A stretch of DNA of 64,000 nucleotides from Tenrec ecaudatus (lineage: Eukaryota > Chordata > Mammalia > Afrosoricida > Tenrecidae). Made by a program: the position numbers and the translations under genes. The notes beneath the pieces were generated by a model that saw only the letters and a program-made list of their open reading frames with translations, made no database searches and was not told the DNA's origin. Shown piece after piece: positions 38,370 to 51,143 of this stretch (position 1 is its first letter; each line of letters starts with the position of its first letter). Where the stretch lies: contig NC_134539.1 of assembly GCF_050624435.1 (NCBI RefSeq), forward strand, positions 121,379,525-121,443,524, in the 5' to 3' direction.

Positions 38370-38940
38370 TCCCAATTTTTAAAAATCATTTTATCGTGGG
38401 CTCTTAAAGCTCTTATAACAAACCAAACATCAATTGCATTGATCACATTTATACATATGTTGCCATCATTTCTACTTGAGCCCTTGGTATCAGCTCCTCG
38501 TTTTTTTCCCCTCCCTCCCACTCTTGTGACCCTTTGACAAATTATAAATTATTTTTAGTTTCATATCTTAGACCGTCCTCTTTCTCCCATCACCCACATT
38601 TCGGTTTTTCATCCCCCAGAGGAGGCTGGGTGTTATATGTCGATCACTGCAATCAGTTCCCCCTTTCTCCCGCTTCTTCCTTCACCTTCCCCCTACCCTC
38701 ATGGCATCACTGTGTGTCAAGAGCTCTTGTAAGTACCAGTCTACATGATCTGGCCTAGCTGGATTTGTAAGGTAGAACTGGGGTCATGATAGTGGGGGAT
38801 GGTGGAGGAGAAATCATTAAAGAACTACAGGAATGTTGTGTGTTTCATCGATGCTGTACTTCTGGCTTGTCCCTTCCTTGTGACCCATCTGTGAGGGTTG
38901 TTTGTCTGCAGTTGGACTTTGGGTCTGCATTCCAACCTAC
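38370..38940 (-). mobile_element. Family A, antisense, 5'-truncated
   Basis: Antisense 3' end (aatcattttatcgtgggctc), the pyrimidine tract near 38505, then the middle parts to gttggactttgggtctgc. Confidence 0.85.
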
Positions 38941-39640
38941 TTTGTTCTACCTTGCAAAGTTCTACCCTGGCCCCCTTTCCCAATGTTCTTCTTCTTACAG
39001 ACCTCCATCATCCCTTCCACCAAAGTCAATATCTATCAGCTTTGTAGTCTGTTCCTTCACCTTCCCTCCCTTGCCATTCGCCCCCTTCCCCCTGCCTCTC
39101 CACTCCCCGCACTTCCCCGCTAGTCAACTTTCAAAAGTTTGTTTGTTCCTGTTAGTATGTGAGTCTTAGTCTTGGTTTTTAACCTCATAGTAGTGTTTTC
39201 AGACAGTGATTATCTTTTTGTAATTAGTTAAACTCACTCAGCATAATATTCTCCAGGTCCATATCATGGGTTGCTTCGTGGCTTCCTCAAAGTCCCTCTA
39301 TCCATTCTAATGCTGATAGGTATTTGAGCTTTTTCCAACTTCTTGCTATTGTAAGCAGTGCTACAGTGAACATTAAATGCATATGTCTGTTCTTCCTAGG
39401 TCTGCTTCCCATAGTGGTTGTACATACTTGCAGACCTACCAGCAGTGTCTGAGGGTCTCAGTCTCCCCACAGCCTCTCCAGCGTGATTTGTTTTCTGTTT
39501 TTCACTTGCCTGTTATTATTGGGGTAAGGTGGTATGTCACCATCGCTTTTCCAGATGGCTAGTGATCGTGCGCATTTCTTTATGTAGCTGTTGCCCTTTT
39601 GGTTGTCACCTTTGGAGACCTCTAGCATGTCCTTTCCCGC
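38941..39640 (-). pseudogene. L1 3' UTR and decayed ORF2 C-terminal end, antisense
   Basis: On the + strand, ctcactcagcataatattct, ccaggtccatatcatgggtt, ttgctattgtaagcagtgct, ctaccagcagtgtctgaggg, ctccccacagcctctccagc and gatggctagtgatcgtgcg appear in the order of an L1 3' region read antisense. The open frames on the + strand here are accidental. Confidence 0.75.
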
Positions 39641-42130
39641 TTTAATTCCTTCAATTTAGAAAGAAACGCAACGAACATTCAGGCTTACCTGTGAGAATAC
39701 AGTGCCACTACCAAAGGAGTGTAGTTCATAATTATAAAATTTAGTACGATGGTGAGTTTCAAGTTTCCAGAAAATAGTTATTCTCCTGATCAAAAAACAC
39801 ACAAGACTATGCCTTTGGAACCATTCCCTAAAATATGGTCTTCCTTTTTTTAAATCAGTGGACCTAAGAAAATAATAATTAAAAAATACATGACCCAGTA
39901 TTCAGTAAGATTGACTTCTGTTTTATGTATTGATTTTAATAATCTCTTGATATAAATTTGAGTTTGGGGTTTCTTTTCTTAACTATGGATCTACTGGACT
40001 ATATTAATTGGAGTATCCTTAATCCAATTAAAAGGTGCACCCAGAGTTTTCAGTTTTTCCATGGAATCTATTATCTTATAGGCAACACGGAGATGTCATT
40101 TTTCTAGTTACATATTGTCTGTGACTGTTCTTCTGGGAATGTGGAATAAAAAAAAGTGAAACCAGAGATGTACCCTGAATGACTGTTAGAAAACATTAAT
40201 AATTAATTAGAAGACATTCATGGTACCAAAGGGTCAGGGTGCACGTAAGATCATTGATCCCACTGACATATAAGTAGGTAAAGCTCGTTTCCCTTTATGT
40301 ATAGTAACACTTCAGCTGTGTTGCCCCGTACATGAATGCCCCCTAAGTCACAGAATGACAAGTGGTAGACAGTGCTCTTGCTTAACTGCTAAACTGTCAG
40401 CCCCTTCCCATCGCACCTCCAATATCTTTAAATCACAGGCCAGTCCTTTCTAGTCACACTCACTAAGATGTTGTAGTAGATTAATTATTCTAAGTGTATA
40501 CTTGTGAAAAAAGTGTGTACTTGTGTGCTGCCCATTTCATAAGACAATTAGGTATATTTTTAACTTAAGAGCCTTCTCCACTTAATTGTTTTTTAAAAGA
40601 ATCAAACTTTAACTTTATCAGGTTTGTAGGTATGAAATAATAACTTGCATAAAATTTCAGATCAGATTACTGTTGTTTATGTATGTTTACTGTCTATTAC
40701 AGTTCCGCATCACTGAATGATTTGTTGTTGGGTAATGCCTTTGTCCATTTTCCCTTTAGACTATTATTATTATTTTGGCAGCTTTTTGTTTCTATAATAA
40801 GAAACTGCTTTCCAGAGCAAAACTTCTCCCCCAGATCCTGAGTGCTTTCTGATCAGAAACAGGGTTTGGTAAAGGGCCACCACCCCCATCTTACACCCCT
40901 TATTGTATGGTTGCTATATAAATGCTGTTTTTAATAAGTACCAAAAATATATTGAAGTCTTTCCTTCACTGAGAGTTTATCACTCTTGCCCTTTGGGTGA
41001 ACTTTGAGCCTGCGTGGTTTTGTTCAAGGCAGCATGATGTCATTGAACTCGCAGATCTCTCTGCTGCTAGAAATAGGAATGTTATTCCCCTAAATAACCT
41101 ATAAGACTGAATAATGCTGACACAACGTTATTCATCTCTCAGGTCTCCACTAAAGACTTCAGCATGGTAGGGCTTTGATTGTTTGTGGGGGAGGGAGCGA
41201 GTCTGGAAGTAGAAGGGGCAAACATAGGCTATGGCTGCTCCTGAATCTGAAGAATGTTTCATTCCATTCCCCACATAAAACTCGACTACGAGCATCACCC
41301 AATTCACACGTCTCCAAGCAAGCTCCTTTGGATTATTTTCTGCTTCTTCATGTTGAAAAACTCTCTTAAGTTTATCCCTAGTTCTGTGCATTCGTGTATG
41401 AATCTATGTTAGATTTTCAGCAGAAGCTTAAGGCAAATAGCTGTCTGGTTATGTCACATGTAAAAATAAGTAGAATTTGGATCAGCATTTTCACTCTTAT
41501 CTGAGTGGTGTGTTTCCCTGTTATCAACAGTCTTGAAATTCATTTCAGGGAATAAGGCATTGGCTGAGTTGGGACCGTGCAGTTCACTCGCTGTAGAACC
41601 TGTCGCTTGGTCAGCTACGTCTTCCTTCCAGAGCCACAGCTAAGATAGTTTACGAACAGGAGTTGAAGAAACGTGGGGTCTGAGAAGACAAGAACAGAAT
41701 GCAGCTGACTGCTGTCATAAATAAGCACTGCTCAATGTTCGGCGTTATGCGGTTTTTGTTTTTATCAAGAAAATACTTATAAACTGCATGGGCTTAAGTC
41801 TTTCAGCTCTCGTTTTCATTGTCAGACTTCTGTTTTTCTGTCATTGATTTGAAAGATGAAGTACTAGAAGGAAATTATGCCTTTTTTTTTTTTTAGGACA
41901 TCTGGATTTTCCTCAGTGTCTGAAATCATGCCCGATACACTAGAAGAGTAATTACCAGCCCTCATACAAAGTACCAGTATACTCAGTAGTTTAATGATAA
42001 AAATTTTTCTTCTGTTTTCTAATTGGAAGACTAGGTCTATGCTGCATATGAGCTTACGCAATTGTTTCTTAGGTTAGCTGTTTCTTTTGGATTGTTGTAG
42101 GAAGAATCACCATAGTATTTGAAATTAGAG

Positions 42131-42247
42131 TACCGTATATACTCATGTATAAGCTGAGTTTTCAGCACATTTTTAATGCAGTGTTTATGGTAAAATTAGG
42201 TGCCTCGGCTGATATTCGGGTCAGCTTAAACTTGAGTCTATATGGTA
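42131..42247. mobile_element. TA-flanked MITE, complete
   Basis: A 117-bp element with inverted ends taccgtatatactcatg and ttgagtctatatggta. It keeps the full internal order cagcacatttttaatgcag, aggtgcctcggctgatattc, gggtcagctt. Confidence 0.9.
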
Positions 42248-42361
42248 CGTATACTTTCATTCTTAGTTGGGAGGTAGGGCATAACTTGAAATATTAAGAT
42301 GGTTAACTTTCTCCAGGATTAATTTATTTGTGATACCATGCTTTAAAACCCACATAACCCA

Positions 42362-42478
42362 GTGGCTGCCCCAATGGCTCCAGCATAGGAACAGTGGCTC
42401 TCTTAGGGTAGTATTTTGTCCTGCTGTGCATGAGGTTGCAGTGGGTCGGAACTTGACTTGATGGTGCCTAACAATAAT
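42362..42478 (+). mobile_element. RTE 3'-end fragment
   Basis: ttttgtcctgctgtgcatga, ggttgcagtgggtcggaact, tgacttgatggtgcctaac. Confidence 0.75.
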
Positions 42479-42534
42479 AGCCCAGCCTCCAAATATAGCT
42501 TATATTCATGCCATTAATCAACATTAAATAGATA

Positions 42535-42730
42535 GAGATATGGGGAAACTAATGAGTCATATGTGGGACTGATAACTGCAGGGCCAGCAGTTCAAAACCA
42601 CCAACTGCTCCACGGGAGAAAGTTGAGGCTTTCTCATCCTAGAGAGATTTCTAGTCCAGGAAACGGTTCTTCTCAGTTCTGTATGGTTGTTAGGATATAG
42701 AATCAATTCAATGGCAGCGAGTTTGTTTTT
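42535..42730 (+). repeat. AfroSINE
   Basis: atgtgggactgataactgca, gccagcagttcaaaaccacc, ctgctccacgggagaaagt, tcaattcaatggcagcgag. Confidence 0.85.
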
Positions 42731-43044
42731 TGTGGTTTAAGAGTGTCACTTTGGAGATGTGTTAATGCAATGCTTATAATGATTACAAACCTAATCTAGC
42801 ACACACTGTGTGTGTAGTTGAATACCTGTATCTACATTTTAATAGCATGTGAAGCAATGCTTTGGACTTTCTTTGCCTCATAAATTTGTTTTTCTTGGTA
42901 ACTTTTTATTTCTATGTCCTTTGATCCTAGTAGTATGTCACAGACATCTAAAAATTCAAAACCAGTGAATATAATTCTTACAAACATTACTTAAAATTTT
43001 CTATAATACATGATTTTATTTTGGAATAGCGGGAATTTTTTTTT

Positions 43045-43125
43045 TTCATGAGGCTTCGAAAAATTCATGGAAAAACTCTATTGTCTCTTTATTTCAATTC
43101 TCCACGTCCTTGAACCCCTTCGAGT
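43045..43125. mobile_element. Short mariner-like MITE
   Basis: gaggcttcgaaaaattcatgg at the left, centre ctctttatttcaattctcca, right cttgaaccccttcgag. Confidence 0.55.
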
Positions 43126-43227
43126 GTAATTAAGCTGTACGGTAAGTGTTGGACAAGAAAAGAGCCCAATGCTACAAAAGAGATGATCAAAGGGAAATTT
43201 GACCAAGGGAATTATTATGGGAAAAGA

Positions 43228-45290
43228 TTTTTTTAATCGTTTTATTAGGGGCTCATACAAGTCTTATCACAATCCATACATACATCAATTGTGTAAAGCA
43301 CAATTGTACATTCATTGCCCTCATCATTCTCAAAACATTTGCTCTCCACCTAAGCCCCTGGCATCAGCTCCTCATTTTTCCCCCTCCCTCCCCACTCCCC
43401 CCTCCCTCATGAATCCTTGATAATATATAAATTATTATTTTGTCATATCTTGCCCTGTCCGATGTCTTCCTTCACCCACTTTTCTGTTCTTCGTCTCCCA
43501 GGGAGGAGGTCACATGTAGATCCTTGTAATCGGTTCCCCTTTTCTAGCCCACCTACTCTCCGCCCTCCCAGTATCACCACTCTCACCACTGGTCCTGAAG
43601 GGATCATCCTTCCTGGATTCCCTGCGTTTTCAGTTCCTTTCTGTACCAGTGTACATCCTCTGGTCTAGCCAGACTCGCAAGGTAGGATTGGGATCATGAT
43701 AGTAGGAAGCATTTAGGAACTAGAGGAAAGTTCATCATTGCTACATTGCACTCTGACTGGCTCGTCTCCTCCCTGACACCCTTCTGTACAGTGACCTACA
43801 AATGGGCTTTGGGATCTCCACTCCGCACTCCCCGCCTCATTCACTATGATTTGATGTTTTGTTCTGATGATGCCTGGTACCTGATCCCTTAGACACCTCG
43901 TGATCTCACCGGCTGGTGTGCTTCTTCCATGTGGGCTTTCTTGCTTCTGAGCTAGATGGCTGCGTGTTTACCTTTAAGCCTTAAAGACCCCAGACGCTTT
44001 TATCTTTTGAGAGCCAGGCACCATCAGCTTTCTTCGACACATTTGCTTATGCACCTTTTAGTCTTCAGTGATCCTATTATGGAGGTGAGCATATAATGAT
44101 ATGATTTTTGTTCTTTGATGCCTGATAACTGATCCGTTCAGCACCTCGTGATCACACAGGCTAGTGTGCTTCTGCTATGTGGGCTTTGTTGATTCTGAGC
44201 TAGATGGTCGCTTGTTTACCTTCAAGCCTTTAAGACCCCAGATGCTATATCTTTTGATAGCCGGGCAACATCAGCTTTCTTCACCACATTTGCTTATTAA
44301 TCCTCTTTGTCTTCAGCGCTTGTGTTGGGAAGCTGAGCATCATAGAATGCCAATTTAATAGAAGAAAGTATTCTTGCATTGAGGGAGTACTTGAGTGGAT
44401 GTCCAGTGTCCTTCTGCTACCTTAATACTAAACCTATAAATGTATGCATCTATTTCCCCGTCCTCATATATAAATATATTTGCATATGTACATGCCTTTA
44501 TCTAGTCCCCTATAAATGTCCTTTGCTTCCCAGCTCTTTCCTCTATTTCCTTTGACTTTCTTCCTGTCCCATGATCATGCTCAGCCCCCCACCTGGGTTT
44601 CAGCAATTCCTCTTGGTTACATTACCCTTGATCACACCCTCCCAGACCTCCCACACCCTCCTCACCAACGATTTGGATTACTTGTTGTTCCCTTGTCCCT
44701 GGGTTTGTTAACACCACTTCCAGTCCCCCCACCTCCCGCTCTCCCATGTCCCTCCGGTACTTTCGGTCCTGTTGTTTTCTCCGTCAGATTGTTCATCCAG
44801 CCTATCTAATTTAGACAGACCTGTGGAGATAATAACACGCACAAAAACAAGACAGAGCAAAACCAAGCAACAAGATACAACAAAAACAACAATAAGCCAA
44901 TGACAAAAAAACCAAAATACAACAAAAAAGAAGAGCTTGTCATTAATTCAAGACTGTTTGTTGGCCTGTGTTGGCCTTTCCAGTCCAGTCTGTTGGGGCA
45001 CCACGCCCTGGCCCCAAAGTCCGCCTTCAGCATTCCCTTGGGACCTCGCTGCTCTGTTCCTTTGCTGTTCTGTTGGACACCCTTAGTGCTGTGCCTCGGT
45101 GTGGCGGGATCAGATAGGACACTATTCCCACAGTGTGACTCTGGTGTTGTCTCCTGTAGGGCTAAGGGTCAGTGAGGGACGTCATGTCTCATAGTAGGGC
45201 TGGCCATGTGGTCCTCTCTGTGGACTGGGTGCTCTAATAAAGAACATCATCCGCACGGCCTGGTGGGCCAGGATGTGCTCCATTCTCTGG
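43228..45290 (-). mobile_element. Family A, antisense, about 2.06 kb, with internal duplication
   Basis: Among the longest copies. In sense it starts near cagagaatggagcacatcct and ends cccctaataaaacgattaaa. It includes the A/T-rich spacer near 44830-44930 and the tandem duplication at 43845-44340. No intact frame in either strand. Confidence 0.85.
43845..44340 (-). repeat. About 250-bp tandem duplication inside family A
   Basis: Two successive copies run from the 'tgatgcctg(g/a)ta(c)ctgatcc' segment through gggctttcttgcttctgagc / gggctttgttgattctgagc to gtgagcat. The copy at 48.3-50.4 kb has this unit once. Confidence 0.8.
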
Positions 45291-45825
45291 AGTAGCAGGA
45301 ATTTTTGTTCTGTGGGCTCCAGACTTGGGACAATATCAAAGAATCATTTAATCTTTACCTTCATAGTTTTACTTATATTGCTACATAGACAGGGAAGTAT
45401 GTGGGCCTTAGATAAAACTATTTTCCCTGCTTTACACACAGAAATATGCACACATATAAGACAACAAAATATACCCTGTGTTCTTTATGTTGGTTTTTTT
45501 TTTGCTTCCTAATTACTCAGTAGATACATCATCTACTTTCCTGAGAACACACTATAAACAAAGTCTGGCTCACAGTTATGTCTTAATAAACTCTTCATCC
45601 TGTCCTTGCTCCTTGATCTATACTTACATCAAATGCATTTGAGGATGTAATCTCTACAGTAAATGGGCAGTATATCATTTCAGCTAGGTGCATGTTTGGA
45701 AAATGCAGTATTGTCTGTAGGAATAGAACATAGCAGAGATTTTTATCTCTGGATTCCATAGCCTTTTCCTGTACTGTTTATCAATTATCGAGGACTAGCT
45801 GCTAAATATAAGAGAGTAAATATGT

Positions 45826-45842
45826 GAGTGTGTGTGTGTGTT
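45826..45842. repeat. (GT)n short run
   Basis: gagtgtgtgtgtgtgtt. Confidence 0.8.
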
Positions 45843-45984
45843 AGGTATCTTAGTTCACTGCACTCAGAATGGCAGAATGCATACCTTTATTTCTCTGTAC
45901 ATAAACTAAAAGGTTTTTCTGAGCTTCCTTTCTAACAAAATATGGGAAAATTTGTCTCTGGCAATTATGTTGTTATTGTAAGAT

Positions 45985-46060
45985 GCTGCCACTCCCTGCC
46001 CCCTCCTGTCTCATAATGACTCCATGCACAGCAAAATTAAGTGTTGTCCAATCTTGCACA
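45985..46060 (-). mobile_element. Possible RTE 3' fragment, antisense
   Basis: ctcataatgactccatgcac, agcaaaattaagtgttgtcc resembles the RTE 3' end in reverse. Confidence 0.45.
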
Positions 46061-46255
46061 TACACAAACATACACAAAAGGGGGGGACTATAGTATCGTT
46101 AACTTCCTTCTACCTATCGTCCCGCTTTCAGTGATCAACTCCTGACCGTGTTGTTTTTGTGTAGCCCTTCCCCCAGCCCCAACCCGGCTACTAACTTATT
46201 TGAAGTCAGTTCCTGATAGCATATTTTATTATCCTGTCTTCCTGGGGGTTAAATA
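46061..46255 (-). repeat. Possible L1M 3' UTR, antisense
   Basis: gtgatcaactcctgaccgtg ... tatttgaagtcagttcctga ... tagcatattttattatcctg resembles old L1 3' sequence. Confidence 0.45.
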
Positions 46256-48304
46256 ATGAGTTGGAAGTGTCCAACCATTCCTTAGTTCACAATTCTAATC
46301 TCCATTCCATCCACTTAATACTTATAAATCCAATATAAACTCTTGAGGAAATAGACAAGGAGTACCTGTTAATTACACGAGGATGTACTTTTCACTTCTC
46401 TTAAAGCTTTCTAACATCGTCCCATAATGTTCTTAAGCAAGCTCTTTATTCACAAATAAACAAACACCTCAATAGAGTGTAGGCCCTCACTCTCTTGACC
46501 CCTTTGCCTTCCTTAAGTCTCTACTCTCAACCTGGCTTACTGCCCCCACCCACTGCCACTGTCCTTGTCTGCAGTGCTGTGCCCTCAGACACTGGTGCTG
46601 CTCTTTCGGGTCACTTCCATAGGACCTTCACTGCTATCATCTGCTTTCCAAAGTGTGTCCCATCTTCTAGGTTCCAGCGCTGTCCACCTTGACTGGTATG
46701 TAAGGAGTGGTGATTTGAGGGATCCTCTTGTTCTATTCAAATGATACTTTTAAGGCTTAAGGAATTTTATGCCATAGAGGGCTCAACTCAACAGAAAAGC
46801 AAGTTATTATGTACAAAAGATTTGAGGACAGCCCAGAATTATGAAAATATTTTATTTAAAGCTTTGTAATATACACCAAAATTATTTCCAAGTTGATGCT
46901 TACATAATAATCAATTTCTCATTTTCATCTCCATGTTCATTAAATATTATGAGATGTTAAGTGCCACACTTTTATGATCACTTGACTTTGTGATGCAGCA
47001 TGATTTTGAAGAACTAGTAGCTAAAGGTTTGGACAACTGCAAATCTACTAGTATTCTTTCACCCTACTAAGCAATTAACTGGCTTAGGGACTATTTCACC
47101 TCTTAGCACTCTGAAGTTTTTTGTGAATGTGTATCTTTTCAAATCATGCCCTATATTATACTATGGTTGCTTTTTTCCCCTCCCACTGTTAAAATTTAAT
47201 TCTTACAAAATACCAGAACTGGTAAGAACACAGTGAGATTGGCATTCTTACTGCTCACTCTTTTTTGGCATAAGTATAAAGAGATTTAGAACTATTCACT
47301 TCCTTAGGCTTCAATTTTAGAGTCTAGACTAAGGAAAATATATAGAGCTCTGTGTACTAATATCTCTGGGTAGTGGAAATTATGACAGTTTTTCCTGATT
47401 TTCATTTTTTTAAAAAAGTTTCTCCCACATTTCCTTTCTTAGTGGGTCGGGGTGGGACTATACATTTTCCTACTATTATTTTCCTCATTCTCCATTTCTT
47501 TATCATTGCATAATTTCTCAGCATAACAAAATGATATGGTACCGTCAAAAAGAGGCTCAGATTTCAAAGCAAAATATTTGGTCCATAGTAGGAATTCATT
47601 GTATAGAATCAGTTTATTACTTTTCTTTTTTTTCTCAGTTTAGTACTTTTATGAAGTTTCATCTATATGTGAAAGCAGATTCGTACTCTCAGTCAATAAT
47701 GGATTCCAAAAATCAAGGAAAGACCTGAAGAATATAAGAAATTTGGGGGGAGGGGGGTCTGTTCAGAAATTGAATTGTTTTTAAATAACAAATCTAATCT
47801 TATAATTCCCATTTATATGAAACTATTAACTAGGTCTTTGAAAGAATCTTTGTGTTGATATTTATTTCAAATATTTCTTCCTAACTTTTAAGATTTAATA
47901 AGCATCAAATCAGTTGCTTTGATAACTTGGAGGTGATCAAAATATATATCCTGCACCCCAGAAAATAGGCTTAGTTTTCAAGGTAATAGGTGTGTGATAC
48001 TCAATTGAAGTTTTATCATTTCTGCCCAATGTACTTGTGTTTTAAGGTAAATTTAATAATTAGGAGTAGTTCTAGCTTTAAGAGTATTATGAGAAGATGT
48101 CAGACTGTTTTGTGTAGAAGTGAGAAGTTATATTCTTGTGCAGGTAACAAGTACCTAATATATATTTTTCCAAGAGTTTATGTTGGATTCTGTATATCGT
48201 GAGCCGAGATTAGTACCTGTCATTGACTAAGCACTAAGTAATAGCATTGGATTTTCAGACATTTTATACTCATTATTGAAACCTCAGGATAATAAAATAC
48301 GATA

Positions 48305-50479
48305 TACTGTATATACTCATGTATAAGCCAAGTTTTTCAGCACATTAAAAAAAATCATTTTTTTGAGGGCTCATACAGCTATTACCACAATCCATACATC
48401 CCTGTATTGTATGTCAAGCACATTTATTCATTTGTTTCCCTAATTTTCAAAGCATTTGCTTTCCACTTGAGCCCTTGGTATCAGCTCCTCCTTTTTCCCC
48501 TTCCTTCCCTCATCCCCCTCCCTCATGAACTCTTCATAATTTATAAATGATTATTATTTTGTCATATCTTACACTGTCTGAAATCTCCCTTCACCCACTT
48601 TTCCTGTTGTCCGTTCCCTAGGGAGGAGGTTGCATGTAGACCCATATAATCGGTTCCCACTTTCTACCCCACCTTCCCTTTTCACTCCGTATTGCCACTC
48701 TCAGCACTGGTCCTGAAGGGATCATCTGTCCTGGATTCCATGTTTCCGGTTCCTATCTGTCCCAGTGTACATCTTCTGGTCTAGCAGGTTCCATAAGGTA
48801 GAATTGGGATCATGGTAGTGGGCGGAGGGGAACCATTTAAGAACTAGAGGACAGTTGTATGTTTCATCGTTGCTACACTGCACCCTGACTGACTCGTCTC
48901 CTCCCTTAGATCGTTCTGTGAAGGGATGTCCAGTTGCCTACAGATCAACTTTGCGTCCCCATTCTGCACTCTTCCTCATTCACAATGATATGATTTTTTT
49001 TTGTTCTTTGCTGCCTGATACCTGATCCCATCGACACCTCGTGATTGCACAGGCTGGTGTGCTTCTTCCATACGGGCTTTGTTGCTTCTGAGCTAGATGG
49101 CTGCTTGTTTACCTTCGAGTCTTTAAGACCCCCAGACGCGATATCTTTTGATAGCCAGGCACCATCAGCTTTCTTCACATTTGCTTATGCACTCTTTTGT
49201 CTTCTGCGATAGTGCTGGGAAGGTGCGTATCATGGAATGCCAGTTTAATAGAACAAAGTGTTATTCCATAGGAGGGAGTACTTGAGTAGAGGCCCAATGT
49301 CCATCTGCTACCTTAATACTGAACTTATAAATATATTCACATAGATCTATTTCCCCATAATCATATCTAAATATATTTACATATGTACATGCCTGTATTC
49401 AGACCTCTGTAAATATCCTTTGCCTCCTAGTTTTTTCTCTCTTTCCTTTTACTTTACTCTTGTCCCACTATCATACTTAGCCTTCATTTGGGTTTCAGTA
49501 GTTCCTCTCCATCACATTGCCCTTAATCAATCCCTACCAGGCCTCTTATACCCTCCTTGCCACTGATTTTGGATCACTTGTTGTTCACTTGTCCCTGGGT
49601 TGGTCAACACCACCTCCTTTCCCCCACCACCCCCTCTCCCATGCCCCTCTGGAACCATCAGTCCCGCCGTTGTTTTCTCCTCCAGACTGTTCATCCAACC
49701 TATCTTATCTAGATAGACCTGCAGATATAATAATAAGCACCAAAAAAAAGACATAGCTAAACAAAGTGACAAAAGAAAAGGCAACAACAACAAAAACATA
49801 CTGAGCATTAAAAAGAAGAACCTGTAAAAAAAAAAAGAAGAACCTGTTAATAGTTCAAGATCTGTTTATTGACCTCTAGGAGTGTCCTCCAGTCTAGTCT
49901 GATGGGGTGCCACACCCTGGCCCCAGAGTCTGTCCTTGGCACTCCCTCAGGACCTTCCTGTTCTGCACCTCCCCTCCTCTGCTGCATGCCCTCAGTATTT
50001 TGCCTCTGTGGTGGGGTCAGACCTGGCGCAATCCCAACACTGTCTCCAGTGTTGTCCCCCGGGGGGCCATGGGTCAGCGGGGGACGTAGTGTGTCCTAGT
50101 GAGTGGGGCTGGCCATATGCTCCTCTGTGTGCATAGGCTGTTCTGAGTGGGGATATTGTCCCAGCATGTGTTCCACTCTCTCTTCCTCCCCTTTCATTTG
50201 CTCCCTTGTGCTCTGATCAGACAAGTCCCTCTCCCTGAGCTGCAGCTTCAGTGCTGTCCTCTGAAGTAAATTCTTCTGGCGAAGGGGCGGCTGTCCATGT
50301 AGTTGGGATTGGGGCCGGGCCCTCAGTCCCTTCCACTGGCTCCCTACTCCATGCCAGCACACTGCATTCACATCCCGGAACACCATGTGTCTTTCAGCAC
50401 ATTTTTAATGAAGTTTTTGTGGCAACAGTAGGTGCCTCGGCTGAAATTCGGGTCGGCGTATACTCAAGCAAATACAGTA
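48305..50479. mobile_element. TA-flanked MITE split by family A
   Basis: Left part at 48305-48346 (tactgtatatactcatgtat ... tttcagcacatt), right part at 50392-50479 (tttcagcacatttttaatga ... gtcggcgtatactcaagc ... tacagta). Removing the insert and one copy of the 12-bp duplication restores a normal MITE. Confidence 0.92.
48347..50391 (-). mobile_element. Family A, antisense, 2.05 kb, exact boundaries
   Basis: Flanked by the perfect 12-bp duplication tttcagcacatt (48335-48346 and 50392-50403). In sense it extends about 220 bp further 5' than the 43-45 kb copy. That extra part holds a minus-strand open frame of 96 codons (50096-50386) with a charged stretch LKLQLRERDLSDQSTREQMK. I do not recognise that frame and it may be chance. 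Confidence 0.9.
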
Positions 50480-50692
50480 TATCTCATATATCTGGAACGG
50501 GTGTCCAATAACTCACTGTCAGGAGTGGAACTAGGGAGAAGGATTATATAAGAAACAAGATGGCCATAGCTGGCCATTTTGAAGCTTCTGATTAGAAATC
50601 TTTCTGTCTTTGTCATCACAGTTTACCAGATTCTCACATTTAAAACTGTACATCCACACCACTTTTCCCCTACCTGGTTTTAAGTGACTTAA

Positions 50693-50824
<132 letters not shown>

Positions 50825-51025
50825 TGAAATGTGTGGGGAATTAAAATGAAAGAAAGCAGAAATCCATTGTCTTTTTGGATTTTTTTTTTCAGAGCAAAGT
50901 GTTAAAAGGTTTAGATTATGTAAGGTTTTGGAAGCACCACAAATTTACCAATTGTTTTTCCATAGGAATAATCCTTACAAATACTGGTGTGGTGATGCAT
51001 ACACGTGTGGCTGTGTTAACATATG

Positions 51026-51143
51026 TACCATATCTACTCGAATATAAGCAGACCCAAATATCAGCCGAGGCACCTAATTTTACCATCAAAACGGCATTAA
51101 AAATGTGCTGAAAAAATCGACTTATACACAAGTATATATAGTA
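51026..51143. mobile_element. TA-flanked MITE, complete
   Basis: A 118-bp element; ends taccatatctactcgaata and cacaagtatatatagta. Inverted in orientation relative to the 42.1-kb copy. Confidence 0.9.

Noticed and set aside
38786..39169. 127-codon + strand open frame
   Set aside because: It covers antisense family A and antisense L1 3' sequence and is Pro/Ser/Phe-rich from a pyrimidine tract.
41128..41391. 87-codon minus-strand open frame with a charged start
   Set aside because: I tested it against mariner and L1 patterns from memory and found no ordered motif. Left as unexplained chance.
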